A DNA stretch of 64,000 nucleotides from Methylococcus capsulatus (GCF_036864975.1 NZ_CP104311.1:1032001-1096000), one strand, 5' to 3'; counted from the stretch's first letter, positions 11,779-21,188 are shown. Notes: generated by a model from the sequence alone, not told the origin. Program-made: numbers and translations.

Positions 11779-13421
11779 TGGATAACCTACGGTTTGTGCT
11801 CTTTGTCTTTTTCGTATTCCTGAGCTTCCTGCTATGGGAACAGTGGCAGATCGACTATGGCCCGAAGCCCCCGGCCATGGCCCAGAGCGACAGCGCTACC
11901 CCCCGCCCGGCGGGGGATCTGCCGCAACGGCCGAATGACGAGGAGACCGTCGCTTCGGTGCGCAGCGACGCGCCGACACAGGAAGCCAGCCAGCGTATTC
12001 GGGTCCTCACCGACGTCCTCAGCCTCGAAATCGACACCCGCGGCGGCGACCTGCGCCAGCTCGATCTGCTGAACTACCCCGTCAGCAAGGACCAGCCGAA
12101 CCACCCCGTGCGGCTGTTTACCGACCAGGGCGATATCTTCATCGCCCAGAGCGGCTTCATCGGCGCCGCCCAACAGGCGCCCACCCATCACAGCATGTGG
12201 CGCGCGGAAGCCACCGAATACCGCCTGCAAGAGGGCCAGGACGTGCTGCGCGTACCCCTCACCTGGACCAATGGCCAGGGCGTGACGGTGACCAAGACTT
12301 ACATCCTCCGGCGCGGCAGCTATCTGATCGACATGGAGCAAACGATCGACAACCGCTCAGACTCGAACTGGACGGGCCGCCAATACATACAGCTCCAGCG
12401 CAAGGAGCCGACCAGCACGCAGGAAGACTCTCAATTCATCCGCACCTATACCGGTGGCGTCCTGCATACGGCGGACAAAAGCTACGAGAAGATCGCCTTC
12501 AAGGACATGGCGACCAGCAACCTGGACGTGAAATCCCGCCAAGGCTGGATCGCGATGATCCAGCATTATTTCCTCGCCGCCTGGGTTCCACCCGGCGAAG
12601 ACGAATCGACCTTCTACACCAAGGCCCTCGCCGACCGCGTGTTCGTGATCGGCGCCTACTCGCCCCAGGCCGAGGTCCCGGCAGGAAGCAGCCAGACGCT
12701 CAGAGCCCGGCTGTTCGCCGGTCCCAAGCTGCAGCACGTGCTGGAAAGCATCGCGCCCGGCCTCGAACTGACCGCGGACTTCGGCATCCTGACCGTCATC
12801 GCCAAGCCCATCTATTGGTTGCTAGAGACATTCCACGGCTATTTCAACAACTGGGGCTGGGCCATCATCTTCGTAACCCTGGTCATCAAGGCGTTGTTCT
12901 TCAAACTTTCCGAAGCCAGCTACCGGTCCATGGCCAACATGCGGAAGCTGCAACCCAAACTGGCGGAGCTGAAGGAACGCTACGGCGAGGACCGCCAACG
13001 CTACAACCAGGCAATGATGGAGCTATACCGCAAAGAGAAGGTCAACCCGCTCGGCGGCTGCCTCCCGATCCTGGTTCAGATCCCGGTATTCATTTCGCTA
13101 TACTGGGTACTGGTCGAAAGCGTGGATCTGCGCCAGGCGCCATTCATGCTCTGGCTGGACGACCTTTCGTCCAAAGACCCTTACTTCGTCCTGCCGCTGA
13201 TCATGGGCGTCTCCATGTTCATTCAGCAACGGCTGAACCCGCCACCGACTGACCCGATCCAGGCGCGGGTGATGCAGTTCTTTCCGCTGATCTTCACAGT
13301 GTTCTTCCTGTTTTTCCCCTCGGGGCTGGTCCTGTACTGGGTAGTCAACAACATTCTGTCGATCGTCCAGCAGTGGTACATCACCCGCCAGATCGAGAAG
13401 ACCGCTGCCGCCAGGACCTGA
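11778..13421 (+). CDS. yidC: Membrane protein insertase YidC
   Basis: The protein has 547 residues. It has an N-terminal membrane anchor (LRFVLFVFFVFLSFLLW), a large periplasmic domain (about residues 60-350), and the conserved insertase core from GWAIIFVTLVIKALFF, through NPLGGCLPILVQIPVFISLYWVL, to FFLFFPSGLVLYWVVNNILS. It inserts and folds inner-membrane proteins, alone or with SecYEG. ATG 11778 was chosen over the open frame from 11619 because it matches the family N-terminus and couples to yidD. Confidence 0.97.
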   Translation: MDNLRFVLFVFFVFLSFLLWEQWQIDYGPKPPAMAQSDSATPRPAGDLPQRPNDEETVASVRSDAPTQEASQRIRVLTDVLSLEIDTRGGDLRQLDLLNYPVSKDQPNHPVRLFTDQGDIFIAQSGFIGAAQQAPTHHSMWRAEATEYRLQEGQDVLRVPLTWTNGQGVTVTKTYILRRGSYLIDMEQTIDNRSDSNWTGRQYIQLQRKEPTSTQEDSQFIRTYTGGVLHTADKSYEKIAFKDMATSNLDVKSRQGWIAMIQHYFLAAWVPPGEDESTFYTKALADRVFVIGAYSPQAEVPAGSSQTLRARLFAGPKLQHVLESIAPGLELTADFGILTVIAKPIYWLLETFHGYFNNWGWAIIFVTLVIKALFFKLSEASYRSMANMRKLQPKLAELKERYGEDRQRYNQAMMELYRKEKVNPLGGCLPILVQIPVFISLYWVLVESVDLRQAPFMLWLDDLSSKDPYFVLPLIMGVSMFIQQRLNPPPTDPIQARVMQFFPLIFTVFFLFFPSGLVLYWVVNNILSIVQQWYITRQIEKTAAART

Positions 13422-13434
13422 GCCACGGCCGGCG

Positions 13435-14781
13435 ATGACGGCTCCCGAGCGTGACACCATTGCCGCGATCGCCACGCCGCCCGGCAAGGGCGGCGTCGGC
13501 ATCGTCCGCATCTCCGGTAGCGATCTGGGACCTATCCTCGGCGCCCTGCTCGGCCGCCCGCCGCGTCCCCGCCACGCCGAATTCCGCCGTTTCCGGGATG
13601 CCGCCGGCCGCACCATCGACAGGGGCATCGTATTGTATTTTCCCGCGCCCAGCTCGTTCACCGGCGAAAACGTCCTCGAACTGCACGGCCACGGCGGCCC
13701 AGTGGTCCTGGACATTCTGCTGCGGCGCGCGCTAGAGCTGGGATGCCGGCTCGCCCGCCCAGGGGAGTTTTCTGAACGCGCCTACCTGAACGGAAAGCTG
13801 GACCTCGCGCAGGCCGAGGCCATCGCCGACCTGATCGACAGCAGCACGGAGGAAGCCGCCCGCTCTGCCCAGCGCTCGCTCCAGGGCGAATTTTCCGCTC
13901 ACATCCATCACCTGCAGGAACGCCTCGTCCGCCTCCGCACCCACGTCGAAGCGACCATTGACTTCAGCGGCGAAGACATCGACCTGCTGGAAAACGCCGC
14001 GCTCGGCCATGAGATCGGCGGACTGCTGGATGAACTCGACACCATCGACACCAAGGCGCACCAAGGTGCACTGCTGCGCGAGGGGTTCACTGCAGTAATC
14101 GCAGGACGTCCCAATGCCGGCAAATCCAGTTTGCTCAATGCACTGTCCGGCCGCGACCTGGCGATCGTGACCGAGATTCCCGGTACCACCCGCGACCTCC
14201 TCCGCGAGTCGCTACAGCTTGGCGGCCTCCCCCTGCATGTCGTCGACACCGCCGGGCTCCGCGACAGCGAGGACCCGATCGAACGCGAAGGTATCCGGCG
14301 CGCCCGGGATGCACTCGCCAACGCCGACTGCATCCTGCTGGTCAGCGACGCCCGCCACGCCGAAGCCAGCGACGCACTGCTGGCGGACCTGCCGGAAACC
14401 ATCCCGCTCATCCGGATCTTCAACAAGATCGACCTGACGGGAGTGCCGGCATCCCTGACGATAGACCGGGAGACCACCGTGGTCCATCTTTCCGCCCGCA
14501 CCGGCGAAGGTATCGACCTGCTGAGGCAGGAGATCATCCGTCGCGCGGGTTATGAGAAAGGCACCGAAGGGGTATTCAGCGCCCGCCGACGGCATCTGGA
14601 CGCTATCCAAAGAGCCCGCGCCGCTTTGGCCAACGCCCACCTGTACCTGCACACCAAAACTGCCGAACTCCTGGCCGAAGAACTCCACACCGCCCAAAAA
14701 GCGCTGGGCGAAATCACCGGTGAATTCACCAATGAGGACTTGCTGAGCCGGATATTTTCGAGTTTCTGTATCGGCAAGTAG
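13435..14781 (+). CDS. mnmE: tRNA uridine-5-carboxymethylaminomethyl modification GTPase MnmE
   Basis: The protein has 448 residues. It has an N-terminal tetrahydrofolate-binding domain (DTIAAIATPPGKGGVGIVRIS), a helical domain, and an inserted G domain with GRPNAGKSSLLNAL, DTAGLRDSEDPIE and NKID, and it ends FCIGK with the cysteine of the C-terminal motif. With MnmG it modifies wobble uridine of several tRNAs. mnmG, rsmG, parA and parB, which often follow, are absent here: an integrated island starts right at the stop codon. Confidence 0.97.
   Translation: MTAPERDTIAAIATPPGKGGVGIVRISGSDLGPILGALLGRPPRPRHAEFRRFRDAAGRTIDRGIVLYFPAPSSFTGENVLELHGHGGPVVLDILLRRALELGCRLARPGEFSERAYLNGKLDLAQAEAIADLIDSSTEEAARSAQRSLQGEFSAHIHHLQERLVRLRTHVEATIDFSGEDIDLLENAALGHEIGGLLDELDTIDTKAHQGALLREGFTAVIAGRPNAGKSSLLNALSGRDLAIVTEIPGTTRDLLRESLQLGGLPLHVVDTAGLRDSEDPIEREGIRRARDALANADCILLVSDARHAEASDALLADLPETIPLIRIFNKIDLTGVPASLTIDRETTVVHLSARTGEGIDLLRQEIIRRAGYEKGTEGVFSARRRHLDAIQRARAALANAHLYLHTKTAELLAEELHTAQKALGEITGEFTNEDLLSRIFSSFCIGK
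14764..14781 (+). other. Probable attachment site at the 3' end of mnmE
   Basis: TTCTGTATCGGCAAGTAG forms the last 18 bases of mnmE. From memory, the attB of Salmonella genomic island 1 is the last 18 bases of mnmE (trmE) and differs from this at three positions, and SGI1 also carries a tyrosine integrase next to that end. Here a P4-type integrase lies 242 bp downstream. I saw no second exact copy of the site in the window. Confidence 0.6.
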
Positions 14782-14891
14782 CAACTATTCCGCAGGCGTC
14801 CGAAGAACGCCAATAGCTAATTGAAATAATTGAACTTCATTGATCGCGTGTTCCGAAGAAGTCTTGCATTTTCCATCGGAATCCGCTCAAA

Positions 14892-14955
14892 TTGTTCCCA
14901 TATTTGTTCCCATTATCGGCCAATATGTTCCCACTCTTGGGGATATTTGTTCCCA
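14892..14955 (+). repeat. Four iterated TTGTTCCCA-type repeats before the integrase
   Basis: TTGTTCCCA occurs at 14892, 14904 and 14947, and ATGTTCCCA at 14925. The 242-bp gap between mnmE and the integrase is clearly more AT-rich than its surroundings and also holds a small hairpin near 14786-14817. Iterated short sites beside an att site are typical of integrase arm-type or excisionase binding sites; that role is inference. Confidence 0.55.
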
Positions 14956-15023
14956 CACATGCTGCCATAAATTCCAAATGAATGGATGGCGGGGGAGCAT
15001 ATGGAATAAAGGAGTTTAGAATC

Positions 15024-16345
15024 ATGGCCTTGACGGATACCCGGCTGCGCAACTTCAAGCCGGGCGAGAAGCCATACTGCGAATCGGACGGGGGTGGGCT
15101 GTATATCGAAGTCCTGCCGACCGGCAAAAGGCGATGGGGCCTCAAGTATCGTGCACAAAGCAGGAAGCAGGAGACCGTTCGGCTCGGCGACTACCCAGCT
15201 TATACCTTGGCCGAGGCGCGGGTGTGGCGGGACGATGGCAAGGCGCTGGTCGAGCGCGGTCTTTCCCCCATGGCGATCAAGCGCGGCGATCCGATTCCGC
15301 CGGATGTTCCGCCCCTCGTCAAGGAAATGACGGAAACCTTCATCGGCAGATGATGCCTGAAAACGCGGGAAATCGCCAAAGCAAGGGATGAAGCGGCGCG
15401 GGAAGCCGATACCGTGGGGTCTTTCGCCCGGCGCTGGTATGCCGAGATTGCGGAACCTGCGAACCGCAACCCCCGCAACATCCAGCGCATCCTGGAGAAA
15501 GACGTGATTCCGGCCATCGGAGCGAAATTGCTGGCCGAGGTGACGCCCGACGACATTCTCATGGTCACCGACCGGATCAAGCATCGCGGAGCCGACCAGA
15601 TGGCGCTGCAAACCCGCAACGTGCTCAAACGCCTGTTCGCCTCCGCCATCGCCCGGCAAAAGACCCAGTTCAATCCGGCCGCCGCCATCGAAGCGAAGCT
15701 CATCGCCCAGGCGAGGAGCCGGGATGTGGCCTTGAGCGCGGATGAAATCGCAAACTGATGCGGGCCATCTACCGATCCAGCATGAGGCGGGCGCACAAGT
15801 TGGCGCTGCATCTGCTGATTCTCTGCATGGTGCGGAAATCCGAACTGATCGAAGCCCGCTGGGATGAAATCGACTTTACGCGCGCCGAGTGGGCCATCCC
15901 TGGAAGCCGCATGAAGAAGGACAAGCCGCACCTGGTGCCTCTCTCTCGCCAGGCGCTGGCGATGTTCGAAGAATTGCGCGATCTGGCAAGCGGTTCGGAA
16001 TGGGTCTTCCCCAGCCGCGGCGATTTGAAACGGCCGATTGCGAAGAGCACGCTGAACGTCGCGGTGCGGGCCTGGGAAATCGACGTGCGCGACTTCGTCA
16101 TCCACGACTTCCGGCGCACGGCATCCACGCACCTCCACGAGCAAGGCTTCCATTCGGACTGGATCGAAAAGGCGCTCGCCCACGAGCAAAAGGGGGTGCG
16201 GGGCGTCTACAACCGTGCGGAGTATCTCGCCCAGCGGCGCCAGATGTTGCAATGGTGGGCCGACTTCGTAGATGCCCAAATCGAGGAAGGGCGCGGCAAG
16301 GTCATCATCGGGCCTTTCGGCAAAGCTTACCGGTCGGGGACGTGA
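15024..16345 (+). pseudogene. P4-type tyrosine integrase, broken by an in-frame stop and a frameshift
   Basis: Three consecutive pieces make one P4-like integrase. Piece 1 (15024-15353) is the DUF4102 arm-binding domain starting MALTDTRLRNFKPGEKPY, with GGAG before its ATG. An in-frame TGA at 15351 separates it from piece 2 (to 15758), the SAM-like domain. A frame change near 15755 leads into piece 3, the catalytic domain with MVRKSELIEARWDEID, HDFRRTASTHLHEQG and GVYNRAEY, so the HxxR motif and the nucleophile tyrosine are present. The element was probably mobile before these lesions. It sits directly downstream of the mnmE attachment site. Confidence 0.88.
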
Positions 16346-16749
16346 CAGACCAGTCGCTGGCTCACCCCATGAGCCCGCAACCGGCAGACAATGCGTCCAT
16401 GCTAGACTGGATCGCCTTTCTTCTCGTGCTGGCCTTGATCGCCATCAAGCCCTGGGTGCTCGCGATCGTCGTGCCCTTGGCATTGTTGTTCTGGTGGCAC
16501 TTGCGCATTTCCCCGCCGCCCGCTGAAAAATCCCCCGAGCCGGAGACACGCACTGCCGACGGCCGCTTTGCGCTGCTCAACAAAGACTGGGTGGGCGAAG
16601 TGGTGAACGCCATCGACGACCCGGAAATTCCCGAAATCATCCGCCGCCACGGCGCGCGCTTTCGCAACCCGGCGCGCTATGTGATCGTATGGCGGCGATG
16701 GAGAGCTGTTGGATTTGTGTCATCTCAAGTGAAGACAAGGCCATCATGA
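16342..16749 (+). CDS. Small membrane protein of the island, unknown function
   Basis: The frame starts at GTG 16342, overlapping the integrase stop, or at ATG 16369, and encodes about 125-135 residues. Residues 12-40 of the ATG version form a hydrophobic hairpin-like segment (LDWIAFLLVLALIAIKPWVLA then IVVPLALLFWW), followed by a charged region with DDPEIPEIIRRHGARF. The last residues after ARYVIVW may be frame-shifted. I do not recognise the family. The overlapping arrangement with its neighbours suggests an operon carried by the element. Confidence 0.5.
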   Translation: MTDQSLAHPMSPQPADNASMLDWIAFLLVLALIAIKPWVLAIVVPLALLFWWHLRISPPPAEKSPEPETRTADGRFALLNKDWVGEVVNAIDDPEIPEIIRRHGARFRNPARYVIVWRRWRAVGFVSSQVKTRPS

Positions 16750-17070
16750 ACACTTCGCGCATTCCCTGGCGCCCCTTTCTTCGCCACCGCTTCCGCGCCC
16801 ATGCGCAAGGCTGGCTGTGCCTCGCCGTCGGGACTCACTGGCTACTATGCCGATCTCTACGCCCACGAGCCGTTGTGGGCCGTGCTGCCGGCCTCCTTCA
16901 TCGCTGCCTTCTTCGTCGTCTCGGTCATGGTCGCCGGGGGCGCTGTCTTACGCTTTCCGTGGTGGTTTTTGGCGCCTATGACCCTCGTTTCAATGGCCTG
17001 CGAAGGGGCTTTGCGAGGCTTTGGCAGCGGCCGTAGCGGCGTGTGCGCCAGCCCGCCGAGCGTGTCTTGA
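16746..17070 (+). pseudogene. Small membrane protein gene, probably frameshifted
   Basis: ATG 16746 overlaps the previous stop (ATGA) and starts MNTSRIPWRPFLRHRF. Near 16840 the sensible reading passes to another frame, YYADLYAHEPLWAVLPASFI then AAFFVVSVMVAGGAVLRFPW, giving two probable membrane helices and ending at 17070. A further frame starting TTG 17067 (SNPFALWQGWSDL) is cut by the insertion sequence after a dozen codons. The pieces look like eroded island genes; no function can be assigned. Confidence 0.4.
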
Positions 17071-17131
17071 GCAATCCTTTCGCGCTGTGGCAGGGCTGGA
17101 GTGATCTGGCAAGAGTTTTCCGGACACAAGG

Positions 17132-17998
17132 TCAGGCAGCTTTTCGGTGCAGTGTGTCGAACTCGGCAGGAGTTCGATAACCGAGTGTCGAATGCTTGCG
17201 CTGCCGGTTATAAAACACTTCGATGTACTCGAAGATCTCTTGCTTGGCTTGCTCCCGGGTCTCGAAACGGCGCTGATGGATCAGCTCCGTTTGGAGGGTA
17301 GGGAAGAAGCTCTCGGCCGGTGCGTTGTCCCAGCAGTTGCCCTTGCGGCTCATGCTGCAGACGTAGCCCTGGTCCTTCAGCAGCGCATGGAAGCGGCCTG
17401 AGGCGTACTGGCTGCCGCGATCCGAATGCACCAGCAGGCCCTTGCCGGGCCGGCGGCGCCAGCGGGCCATCTGCAGGGCATCTAGACCTAAATCCGCCGT
17501 CATCCAGGCCGACAGGGCCCAGCCCACCACCTGGCGCGAGAACCGGTCCAGAAACACCGCCAGGTAGAGCCAGCCTTCGCCGGTGGCCCCATAGGTGATG
17601 TCGCCCACATCGGCCCGATCCGGCTCGGCCACCTGAAACTGCCGATTCAGATGGTTGGGCGCCACCGGCAGGCTGGGGTTCGCGTTCGTGGTCGCCCGAA
17701 ACCGCCGGCGGGTCTTGCAGCGCAGCCCCTGCTGGCGCATCAGGCGGCCGATCCGGGCACGACTGACCCGCTGCCCCTGCGGGTCCAACGCGTCCTGGAT
17801 CCGCCGCGTTCCGTAGGTTTGGCGACTGTCCTCGAAGGCCTGCTTGATCTTGCCCGAAAGCTGGCGATCGGCGTGCTTACGGGCACTCTCGGGCCGGCTG
17901 AGCCATTCGTAGAAACCGCTCCGGGAGACCCCGAATACCCGACACATGCAATTCACCGAAAAGACGTCTTGGTGCTCTTGGATAAAGGCGTACTTCAC
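17132..17998 (-). CDS. IS3-family transposase OrfB (DDE integrase domain)
   Basis: The protein has 288 residues starting at GTG 17998. An HTH_21-like region (GVSRSGFYEWL, TYGTRRIQDAL) is followed by the rve integrase core. Catalytic residues are visible: Asp in VGDITY, Asp in VHSDRGSQYAS, and Glu in DNAPAESFF. In IS3 elements OrfB is made with OrfA through a -1 frameshift; here OrfA is split, so the element should be inactive unless helped in trans. Confidence 0.93.
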   Translation of the reverse strand: MKYAFIQEHQDVFSVNCMCRVFGVSRSGFYEWLSRPESARKHADRQLSGKIKQAFEDSRQTYGTRRIQDALDPQGQRVSRARIGRLMRQQGLRCKTRRRFRATTNANPSLPVAPNHLNRQFQVAEPDRADVGDITYGATGEGWLYLAVFLDRFSRQVVGWALSAWMTADLGLDALQMARWRRRPGKGLLVHSDRGSQYASGRFHALLKDQGYVCSMSRKGNCWDNAPAESFFPTLQTELIHQRRFETREQAKQEIFEYIEVFYNRQRKHSTLGYRTPAEFDTLHRKAA

Positions 17999-18031
17999 GT
18001 GGCATTTTTCGCGAAGTACGCCGCCGCCTTC

Positions 18032-19408
18032 CTAAGAAACTCCGGCGGCGGGCTCAGGGGCGGCACCGGGTTCGAGGTGGTAGCCGAGCTCCTTGGCCCG
18101 CCGGGTGAGACTTTTCAGGACCCGTTCCCGATAGCGTTCCTCGTAGTGGTCCGCGCCTGGATCCTGGTAGTCCATGCCGTGGCGCAATGCGTTGTAGAAC
18201 AGCACCGCCAGCTTGCGGGCGGTGGCTGTAACCGCCTTGGCCTTGCCGATCCGCGCCGCCAGGCGGCGGTAGAAGGCACCCAGGGCGGTCTGGGTCTTGC
18301 CCACGTTCACGGCGGCCAGCCGAAGCAGGGCGCTGGCGCGGTTCTTCGAGCGCCGGGTATGGGCGGAGAGCAGTTTGCCGCCGGAGACCTTGTTGCCTGG
18401 CGCGAGGCACAGCCAGGAGGCGAAGTGCTGGGCGGTCGGCCATCGTGATAGATCGGTGCCGCACTCGCTGACCATCTTCAAGGCCAGATACGGACCGAAG
18501 CCGTGAATCCGGGTCAGGTCGGTGCCGATCACAGCCTACAGGGCCTTTCGCACATCGAAGGCGGGCTCGTTGACCTGGCGGGTCCGGTGCCGCGCAGGAG
18601 CTGGCGTCCCGTCCGGCGGTGGATCGGCCCGAAGGCGGGAGAGCAGTGCCTCGATCTCGCGGTCACACGCAACGACATGTCCCTGGTAGGCATCGTACAG
18701 TGCTACCGCTTGCCCGAGGGCGAACAGGTGCTCAGGGCGGTAGTGCCCGCGTAGGGCCTGCTCGATGGTCTCGGCGGAAGCCTTACAGCGGAGGTCGCGG
18801 TAGCTCGCCAGCACGGCAGGATCCCGGGTCCCTGCCAGGATCGCCCGGATGATCCGCATTCCGGTCACGCCGGTGATATCCGACACCACGTGCTGCAATT
18901 GCAGGTTCATCTGCGTCAACGCCTTCTGCATGTGCTGAATGTGGGCCGCCGCGTAGTCCAGAAGCCGCTCCCGCTGGCGCAGGTAGGCCCGTAAGGCCGC
19001 GATATTGGCCGGGGGATGGAAGCTGGCCCGCAGCAGCCCGTAGGCATGCAACTGCTGGAGCCACGGGGCATCGTTTACATCCGTCTTGCGGCCGTGCACG
19101 TGCTTGACATCCCGCGCGTTGACCACGAACACCTCCAGGCCTCGCGACTCCAACACCTCAAACAGCGGGATCCAGTACACGCCGGTGGATTCCATGGCCA
19201 CGGTCTCGATGCCGCAGGCCACCAGCCAGTCAGCCAACCGGTGGAGGTCGCCGGTGAAGCTCTGGAAGCTGCGCACCGGCTCGGAGTCGCGCTGTGGGGA
19301 CACCGCTGCCACGTGGAATTGGGAACCCACGTCGATGCCGGCGGCATCCGGGTTGATCGTCATCAGTCGTTCGGGAAAACGCCGCGCTTTCGGTTTTGAT
19401 TTGTCCAT
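18032..19408 (-). pseudogene. IS110-family transposase with an in-frame amber stop
   Basis: The N-terminal DEDD domain reads AGIDVGSQFHVAAV, MESTGVYWIPLFE and GRKTDVNDAPWLQ. The C-terminal Transposase_20 domain reads IHGFGPYLALKMVSE and WLCLAPGNKVSGGK. A single TAG at 18536-18538 interrupts the frame between DVRKAL and AVIGTDLT; both sides are in the same frame, so one point change would restore a protein of about 458 residues. It is either a decayed copy or a sequencing error. Confidence 0.85.
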
Positions 19409-19652
19409 GACCTTGCCCTCGGAAAGATGGGCCGGGGCGGGGACGGCGGAACTATCACCTTCCTAACCGGGATCTCCCGAGGGCGTCACCACACGCAAAT
19501 CCGCCACAGTCCCTGGGCCATGTTTTTTTAACGGGGCCGAAACCACCAAAAAGCGGACGGCCGCTGCTCCCGGCGATGCCCACAGTGTACGCCGGAGCAG
19601 AGTTTCTGGCCCTACAAAAGGGGGAGCCGACGCGCCCTCGTGGAAAGTTTTT
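18034..19652 (-). mobile_element. IS110-family insertion sequence nested in the IS3 element
   Basis: The boundaries are inferred by rejoining the interrupted orfA. On the minus strand GACATCCTA (to 19653) rejoins AGGAAGGCG (from 18033) and restores the reading DILRKAAAYFAK expected at the end of an IS3 OrfA. That leaves an insert of about 1619 bp without clear terminal inverted repeats or target duplication, as is normal for IS110 elements. The ends are accurate to within about two bases. Confidence 0.8.
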
Positions 19653-19913
19653 TAGGATGTCGCGCTCCTCCTTCCAAATCGACACCTCCCGACGCAGCCG
19701 CTTCAATTCCTCGTAAAGATGCTCCGAATTCACCGTCTCCTGATTCGGCTGAGGCTTCCCGTGATACTGCCGAACCCAGCCGTACAAGGTATCCTTGCTG
19801 ACCCCCAACTCCCGGGCGGTCTGCGCCAGCGGGCGCTTCGACTCCACCGCCAACTTCACCGCCGATTCCTTGAACTCCGCGGTGTAACTCTTCGCTTGCT
19901 TTCTCTCACTCAT
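19653..19913 (-). pseudogene. IS3-family OrfA, 5' part, cut by the IS110 insertion
   Basis: ATG 19913 starts MSERKQAKSYTAEFKESAVK, the helix-turn-helix transposase_8 domain, with KRPLAQTARELGVSKDTLYG and the start of a leucine-zipper-like coil (LYEELKRLRREVSIWKEERD). At ERDIL the frame enters the IS110 element. The rest (RKAAAYFAKNAT) resumes at 18033 and ends beside orfB. Confidence 0.85.
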
Positions 19914-20063
19914 CTCAACACACAACCTCGATCTCTCTATGATCTCATTTCAGGTTGTGTGTCCGGGATAGTCTAGCCAGGTCAAAGAGACTTCTGTTTC
20001 ACAAATCAACGCAACGGCGCGGCTTTGCGCCATTCCACAAGCTTCTGCATCGAGCCGCCCGCA

Positions 20064-21020
20064 TCAATATTCCATCGCATCGATCGCCACCGCCTTCCCT
20101 GTGCCAAGGATTGCATTGAACGGCGCGACGAACCGCTGAGCCTCGCTCCGCACGAACTCTTCGAACGCCGTGGCCGTCGCCGACAAGCGCTTGCCCGCCC
20201 GGTGCACGATGTACCACTGCCGCATGATCGGAAATGCCTCCACATCCAGCACCACCACCCGGCGATCGGCGAGTTCGCGCTCGACGGTATGTATCGAAAC
20301 CAGTCCCAGCCCCAGGCCGACTTCCACTCCCTGCTTGATGGCACCGTTGGTGTTCATTTCCATACTGGCGACAACCCGCACCCCTCGTTCGGCCAAGAAC
20401 CGCTCGACCGCATTCCGGGTGCCCGATCCCTGTTCGCGCATCAGAAACGTCTCGTTACGCAAATCCTCCAGACGTATGCCTTTTTCGCCGACGCGCGGAT
20501 GATCTGCCGGCGCAATGATGACCAAGGGGTTGTCCATGAAAGCTTCGGCCACGAGGTCCATGTCGTCCGGTGGACGCCCCATCAGCACCGTATCCACTTC
20601 ATTGTCTTCAAGCATCCGTAGCAACCCCTTACGGTTGGTCACCTTGAAGTTCACCCGCACCTTCGGATAGCGCTTGCAGAAGTCTGCCAATAGGCGGATG
20701 GCGAAATAATGCACCGTGCTCGCCACCGCGACGACCAGCCGCCCTCCCTCCATCCCCTTCAACTCCTCGATGAGCTGCTCGGCTTCGTCGAGCTGCAGCG
20801 AAATCTGCCGACTCAACCGATACAGCTCCTCACCGGCACGGGTGAGGAAGATCTTTTTTCCCAACCGCTCGAACAGCGGCAGCCCTATGCTTTCCTCGAA
20901 CTGCTTGATCTGCATCGAAACGGCGGGCTGCGTCAGATAAAGCTCTTCCGCTGCGCGCGTGAAACTCAGTCGCCGCGCAACCCTCTCGAAGACCTTCAAC
21001 TGCCGGAGAGTGATGTTCAT
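20064..21020 (-). CDS. cbbR: LysR-type regulator of the CbbR/CfxR group
   Basis: The protein has 318 residues. The N-terminal winged helix reads MNITLRQLKVFERVARRLSF then TQPAVSMQIKQFEE; the rest is a periplasmic-binding-like effector domain. Overall sequence and length resemble CbbR, the activator of Calvin-cycle operons that responds to metabolites such as ribulose 1,5-bisphosphate or NADPH. It diverges from transketolase copy A with 230 bp between, the normal place for a LysR regulator controlling the divergent operon. By position it is the likely regulator of the RuMP/Calvin genes to its right. Confidence 0.85.
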   Translation of the reverse strand: MNITLRQLKVFERVARRLSFTRAAEELYLTQPAVSMQIKQFEESIGLPLFERLGKKIFLTRAGEELYRLSRQISLQLDEAEQLIEELKGMEGGRLVVAVASTVHYFAIRLLADFCKRYPKVRVNFKVTNRKGLLRMLEDNEVDTVLMGRPPDDMDLVAEAFMDNPLVIIAPADHPRVGEKGIRLEDLRNETFLMREQGSGTRNAVERFLAERGVRVVASMEMNTNGAIKQGVEVGLGLGLVSIHTVERELADRRVVVLDVEAFPIMRQWYIVHRAGKRLSATATAFEEFVRSEAQRFVAPFNAILGTGKAVAIDAMEY

Positions 21021-21158
21021 GGATAACGTTTATTTATTATCTTGTTAAAATTGATTGATTTTCCCTTATCCTGAATTGCCCATAAATTAAGCGGCCCTGC
21101 ATCGCGCCGGCCGTTTCAGTGCGGCATGCCATAGGCTGCCGCACCGGTTCATTAAGGC

Positions 21159-21188
21159 GTGACAAGATGGAATTTACTGAGGGATAAT
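21159..21188 (+). promoter_or_regulatory. Putative promoter of the RuMP gene cluster (tkt copy A)
   Basis: GTGACA (21159-21164) and GATAAT (21183-21188) are 18 bp apart, 63 bases before the tkt start. The 230-bp divergent region is AT-rich near cbbR, with a TTA-N8-TTA motif at about 21033 that fits the loose LysR site pattern. Binding of CbbR is inference. Confidence 0.5.

Larger units (their letters stand above)
17106..19980 (-). mobile_element. IS3-family insertion sequence, itself interrupted by an IS110-family element
   Basis: The ends are imperfect inverted repeats: the left end reads CTGGCAAGAGTTTTCCGGAC and the right end, on the other strand, CTGGCTAGACTATCCCGGAC, both followed by ACA. 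Inside are orfB (17132-17998) and the start of orfA (to 19913) on the minus strand. No target duplication is obvious. A 1.6-kb IS110-type element splits orfA. Without the insert the element would be about 1.26 kb, a normal IS3 size. Confidence 0.85.

Noticed and set aside
19985-19999. TTCTGTTTCACAAATC as a possible attR matching the mnmE tail
   Set aside because: Only the first six to seven bases agree with the 18-bp site.
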